Source: Phil1 sp963643205 (GTDB lineage Bacteria; Bacillota; Clostridia; Christensenellales; CAG-138). Taken from it: DNA of 64,000 bases. The notes beneath the pieces were generated by a model, which had not been told where the DNA came from, did not search any database, and saw nothing but the letters and a program-made list of their open reading frames with translations. Where the stretch lies: assembly GCA_963643205.1 (NCBI GenBank), contig CAVIJJ010000001.1:149805-213804 (forward strand). Direction: 5' to 3'. Made by a program: the position numbers and the translations under genes. Numbering within the stretch: the stretch's first letter is position 1; each line of letters begins with the position of its first letter. Positions 61,035-64,000 of this stretch are shown here, one piece after another.

Positions 61035-62626
61035 TTCGCATTCTCCTTTTTCTTGCTTATAAATCCATGTTTCTTAGCAGTAAGCAACAGTTGAAGTTCG
61101 GTACAAATTGTATTGCACGGTGCCTCGAGCGGATCGAACAAGGTGGACAATGCGCATACAATCGCGAGCAGCCCCGAACTCATGCCCATATGTGCCAACA
61201 ACAATGTATAGCAAGTTATCTCGCCCCCGGATACCGGCGGATACGCCATTGAAACAAGGAGTGAGAGCAGCATAAGAAGCAACAACGAACCTATATCCAT
61301 GCCGTTTCCAAATATATACTGCGTAGCAAAGGTAACGAAAACGAACTCCGCGGCGATAAACGGCTTGTATATAACCGTACCTATAGGCAAGGCGAAGCTC
61401 ACGAGTTTCTTATCTATGCCAAAGCCTTTTTCGCAGGCTTCATATGATTCATTAAAAGCCGCCGACGAAGATGCTGACGCGAGCTGAGTTACAAAACTCG
61501 GTTTAAGTATTTTCCAAAGCTTGCCGCAAGAAATTCCGGTATGCCGTGAAGCCCTAAGGAATTGCAGCGCCGTTACAATGGTAATAAACACGATAAATAT
61601 CAAAAATATCTTTATGTATTTGATAATACTGTCTGCATTCAAAGACAGAACCGTATCAAGCATGCTCAAAAAAACAACGGCAGGCAGGAATTTTTCAAAG
61701 CCGGACAAAACCTTTAATATAAGGCTGTTTGCCTCGTCCACTATTTTTGTAATAAGTCCAACTCTTCGCTGAAGAAACAGCATTGCCAGCCCTATAACAG
61801 CGCCTAAAAACACTATTTGCAGCATATTCCCCTCTATAAACGGAGAGAATAGGTTGCTGGGTACTATTGTAGCCAGAAAATCAGTAATAACCGTGAACCC
61901 ACTTACATCAACCTGCACCGTCTCAAGGCCAAAGAAAAGAGCGCACAATGCCCCGGCTGAGAGTATTATCAGGAACATGCTCCAGAAAAATCTTAAGCAC
62001 ACATACTTACCTATTTGGTTCAGTATTCTCGGACTGCCAACGCTGAGCACACCGCTGATTACCGCAATAAGCATCATTGGCGACACTATCGCCGTAAGGA
62101 ACTGCGAGCAAATGTTAATTAATGGTTCTATCAAAACATCCTGAATGCCAGGATAATTTAGCCTGGGTAAAATTCTCATCACAATGCCTATTACTATAGC
62201 AAAAGTCATTGCGCCAAAGACTTTTTGAACAATTTTGCTTCTTTTTATCTCTAAGGATATATATGCTGAATTTTGCCCATGGTGAAACTGGTAAATCCAG
62301 TCTATGCCAAGATTCGCCATCGTACTGTCAACAAAAGATGATGCGGTATTTGATGAACTATCAGGAGATTTAACAGGATAAGAAATTCCGTCCAGCACAA
62401 GTGAAAGCTCTAAGTTTCTGCCCTTCTCCTCCGCTATCAATTCAACGCTTAAATCATGGGATATTGTTATCCAGTTAAGCAGAATCTCCTCGGCGCTCAG
62501 CCTTGTACGCAAAACATCCCGCTGTGAAACATACGGATACTCTGAAAGAATATCCGATATCTTTGATGAGACCGCATCGATATTCTGTACATTCAAAGCA
62601 TACTTTTCTTTCAATACGGTCTTCAT
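61028..62626 (-). CDS. GHKL-like domain fused to a divergent glutamate-transporter-fold membrane protein
   Basis: A 532-residue protein. Residues 1-128 are soluble and resemble an RsbW/SpoIIAB-like ATPase: RLSAEEILLNWI (E46-N51 like the N box, comparable with SADEIWSNIV of the SpoIIE gene) and VLDG (77-80). Residues about 132-520 are the dicarboxylate/amino acid:cation symporter fold with HP1 ASSSAAF at 385-391. Key positions are changed: the canonical NMDGT is YKPFI (420-424) and the substrate arginine of DxxRTxxN is Glu501 (DPLEAPCN). It may be a sensor or carry an unusual substrate. First gene of the operon. Confidence 0.8.
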   Translation of the reverse strand: MKTVLKEKYALNVQNIDAVSSKISDILSEYPYVSQRDVLRTRLSAEEILLNWITISHDLSVELIAEEKGRNLELSLVLDGISYPVKSPDSSSNTASSFVDSTMANLGIDWIYQFHHGQNSAYISLEIKRSKIVQKVFGAMTFAIVIGIVMRILPRLNYPGIQDVLIEPLINICSQFLTAIVSPMMLIAVISGVLSVGSPRILNQIGKYVCLRFFWSMFLIILSAGALCALFFGLETVQVDVSGFTVITDFLATIVPSNLFSPFIEGNMLQIVFLGAVIGLAMLFLQRRVGLITKIVDEANSLILKVLSGFEKFLPAVVFLSMLDTVLSLNADSIIKYIKIFLIFIVFITIVTALQFLRASRHTGISCGKLWKILKPSFVTQLASASSSAAFNESYEACEKGFGIDKKLVSFALPIGTVIYKPFIAAEFVFVTFATQYIFGNGMDIGSLLLLMLLSLLVSMAYPPVSGGEITCYTLLLAHMGMSSGLLAIVCALSTLFDPLEAPCNTICTELQLLLTAKKHGFISKKKENAKC

Positions 62627-62720
62627 TGTACCTCTCTTTGTATTACGGCATAACGCTTGCCGTTATTTAAAGCCCGGGTTCACATTTATGATGAATCTCG
62701 GCAACTTTGGGATCTCGTTA

Positions 62721-62750
62721 ATTATAGCATGAGCGAATAAAAAATGCCAC
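62721..62750 (-). promoter_or_regulatory. Promoter of partner-switching operon
   Basis: Minus strand extended -10 TGCTATAAT (TATAAT at 62721-62726) with a weak -35 (GTGGCA, near 62745-62750). The -35 lies inside the preceding terminator. Confidence 0.65.
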
Positions 62751-62765
62751 AGTATCTGCAGCATT
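62737..62765 (-). terminator. Terminator after transglutaminase-like gene
   Basis: Minus strand AATGCTGCAG / CTGTGGCATT (10 bp with two G-U pairs, 3-base loop) followed by TTTTTATT. Confidence 0.83.
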
Positions 62766-62812
62766 TATGAAACGTATATAATTTAATTGTGCATTACCAA
62801 CCGGCACCATCA

Positions 62813-63511
62813 CTAGCCTTCTCTGATTTTTTTGACGTTTGCGTTCATTAAATGGCGGCCTATATGCCTATATACAAACGCCTTAAACGCAGTCATGTTC
62901 TGATGATGCTCCTTCAGTAGTTCGTCGGGCGAGTCATATACGCCAAAATCTCGGTTTATTCCCTCGCTTTGGATATACGTATTATTCCGGTTAAAATCGA
63001 TTATCGGATTCTTAAAATCCCTTACCGCTACGCCGTAACCGCAGAATGCCCCCTGACACTCGAGGTTAGCCTTTTGAAGCTTCGAAAGATATTGTTTATC
63101 CAGTATAAAGGCCTCGAGTTCATACCATGTCCCTTCTAAGAAAACCTCAACCCAACTATGGAACACATCATTTGGCGCCAATTTATATACAATGCCGGTC
63201 ATAGCGCCCTTTTGAAGGCGTTTATCAATCGTAAATCCATGTATGCGGCAAGATATTCCGCAAGCGCGCAGCAAAGCCATAAAAAGAGTTCCTTTTGTAT
63301 TGCATTGACCGTATCCATCCGCAAGCACCTTTGATGCGGGAATATTGTCATCCGTATTATATCCAAACATTATCTCATCACGTACGAAATTGTAGATAGC
63401 TTTTATTCGTTCAAATTCACTAAGCCGCTTCCATCCTCGACATCCAACAAGATTTTGTATCGAAACATTCGAAAAATTCAGCATTGTCGTTTCTTCCAGA
63501 TATCTATTCAT
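62813..63511 (-). CDS. Transglutaminase-like domain protein
   Basis: A 232-residue soluble protein with the transglutaminase-like core: catalytic cysteine in DGYGQCNTKGTLFMALLRACG, then histidine in NDVFHSWVEVFLEGTWYELEAF. Bacterial members are usually peptidases or cross-linkers with unknown substrates. No signal peptide. The start at 63509-63511 has AAGGAG ten bases upstream. It has its own promoter and terminator and lies between the rpsI remnant and the partner-switching operon, reading the same way. Confidence 0.86.
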   Translation of the reverse strand: MNRYLEETTMLNFSNVSIQNLVGCRGWKRLSEFERIKAIYNFVRDEIMFGYNTDDNIPASKVLADGYGQCNTKGTLFMALLRACGISCRIHGFTIDKRLQKGAMTGIVYKLAPNDVFHSWVEVFLEGTWYELEAFILDKQYLSKLQKANLECQGAFCGYGVAVRDFKNPIIDFNRNNTYIQSEGINRDFGVYDSPDELLKEHHQNMTAFKAFVYRHIGRHLMNANVKKIREG

Positions 63512-63564
63512 GCTAACCCGGCTCCTTAGTCGTTAAATTGGTTAATGCTCTCTAACTCAAGTTT

Positions 63565-63593
63565 ATCGTAACATTTGGCTGGGGCAAAGTCAA
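63565..63593 (-). promoter_or_regulatory. Promoter of transglutaminase-like gene
   Basis: Minus strand TTGACT (63588-63593), 17-base spacer ending TGT, TACGAT (63565-63570). Confidence 0.7.
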
Positions 63594-63607
63594 TATAATT
63601 TGAGTAT

Positions 63608-63641
63608 AAAAAAGGCCCAAGCCTTTTGCAAGGTTTGAGCC
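63608..63641 (-). terminator. Terminator behind rpsI remnant
   Basis: Minus strand GGCTCAAACCTT / AAGGCTTGGGCC (12 positions, one mismatch, one G-U pair; GCAA loop) followed by TTTTTT. It is 19 bases after the S9 stop, the right place for the original rpsI terminator. Confidence 0.88.
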
Positions 63642-63659
63642 AACAAATAATCCGTAAAA

Positions 63660-63707
63660 TCAGCGCTTGCTGAACTGAGGTGCGCGACGTGCGGCTTTGA
63701 GGCCGTA
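63660..63707 (-). pseudogene. rpsI: Detached 3' end of rpsI (ribosomal protein S9)
   Basis: Minus strand codons read YGLKAARRAPQFSKR and then TGA, which is the invariant C-terminal tail of bacterial ribosomal protein S9. Upstream in the same frame only seven unrelated codons follow before a stop, so the rest of the gene is missing here. The fragment keeps the gene's terminator. Integrative elements are known to insert at the 3' end of rpsI and to duplicate that end; this fragment would then be the outer attachment-site copy, with the element and the intact gene to the right of the window. Confidence 0.82.
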
Positions 63708-63744
63708 CTGCAGGATATGACATCCATTTCCTCAGTATTTTCAA

Positions 63745-64000
63745 GGCTTTTCGGGTTTTTCGCTTTCGTTTCCCCTAGCGGTTAGCCCATCTGAAATCGG
63801 CTTATTCGTTTTTTATGGCGTGTTTGTGCCGTTGTCGACTGCCTATCTTCTATATCAATCTTATACCCTGAATCATAATAAATTCAAGCATAATTTATTT
63901 TGGCACTCTCCTCATTATAGAAAGGCACCGCTCTCAAATGCTGCGCGGTAAGGCGGCGCAGACACCTGCTCCATAACGTGTGCCGGTCAAAAATTCGAGC
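63745..64000. other. Gene-less right edge with inverted repeats
   Basis: No supported gene. Visible are AATAAATT / AATTTATT (63877-63899), and a nested fold with outer GGCAC (63924-63928) / GTGCC (63980-63984) and inner CTGCGC (63941-63946) / GCGCAG (63956-63961). If the rpsI fragment is an attachment site, this would be the end of the inserted element. Short reading frames here are not convincing. Confidence 0.4.

Noticed and set aside
63526..63744. A 72-codon minus-strand open frame
   Set aside because: It crosses the rpsI remnant in the wrong frame, its terminator and the promoter of the next gene; the composition is not protein-like.
1..64000. CRISPR arrays, insertion sequences, tRNA or rRNA genes
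   Set aside because: No spaced direct repeats, transposase motifs, cloverleaf-like sequences or rRNA blocks were recognised in the spaces between genes. A covariance-model search would be needed to exclude small RNAs.

Overview
The window looks like chromosome of an anaerobic, low-to-mid GC Bacillota, probably a Clostridia gut-type lineage. The support is the gene set: an FtsK/SpoIIIE-RimO-PgsA-CinA cluster, MutS2 with ZapA, PgpH-YbeY-Cdd-Era, RecD2, a class III (oxygen-sensitive) ribonucleotide reductase, SpoIIE/STAS regulators, and an S9 tail in clostridial form. I saw no insertion sequence, CRISPR array, tRNA or rRNA gene. The species cannot be named from this sequence alone.

Layout. 1-4.7 kb: minus-strand ftsK-rimO-pgsA-cinA (cinA runs off the left edge). 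4.8-8.9 kb: a beta-propeller-like lipoprotein and, divergently, a zinc-ribbon membrane protein. 9-12 kb: ruvC-ruvA-ruvB plus a coiled-coil protein. 12.2-15.7 kb: response regulator, histidine kinase and HtrA protease. 15.9-18.6 kb: zapA-mutS2. 18.7-32.7 kb: one long run of 13 minus-strand genes with almost no spacing (phoH, pgpH, ybeY, cdd, era, pdp, polA, coaE, a lytic transglycosylase, a solute-binding lipoprotein, lspA, an RluD-like gene, a membrane protein). 32.9-36.5 kb: tcdA, comF, recD2. 36.7-39.3 kb: an amino-sugar locus (nagB, PIG-L deacetylase, divergent ROK kinase). 39.3-41.3 kb: a cobalamin riboswitch with terminator ahead of an unknown 101-residue protein, then a MATE exporter. 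41.4-44.1 kb: a TetM/EF-G-like GTPase fused to a YacP/Rae1 ribonuclease domain. 44.1-49.3 kb: an alanine:sodium symporter and a heterodimeric ABC exporter. 49.5-53.7 kb: SDR oxidoreductase, family 2 glycosidase, ComEC-like hydrolase, a tiny acyl-carrier-like protein and a DUF1653 protein. 53.9-56.7 kb: nrdG-nrdD. 56.8-62.6 kb: a five-gene partner-switching operon. 62.8-63.5 kb: a transglutaminase-like protein. 63.66-63.71 kb: a detached 3' end of rpsI (ribosomal protein S9), followed by unassigned sequence to the right edge.

Four things stand out. First, the 56.8-62.6 kb operon joins a glutamate-transporter-fold membrane protein carrying an N-terminal GHKL-like domain, a SpoT-like HD hydrolase, a STAS-kinase fusion, a STAS protein and a membrane SpoIIE phosphatase that carries its own GHKL domain. 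The transporter-like protein has lost the residues its family uses for sodium and acidic substrates, so it may be a sensor; I infer a signalling system that couples a membrane input to partner switching and perhaps to (p)ppGpp. Second, the GTPase-Rae1 fusion puts two ribosomal A-site activities in one chain. Third, a B12 riboswitch controls a small orphan gene. Fourth, the rpsI 3' fragment has the form of an attachment site left by an integrative element lying to the right.

All functions are read from motifs and gene order by eye; no database search was possible.
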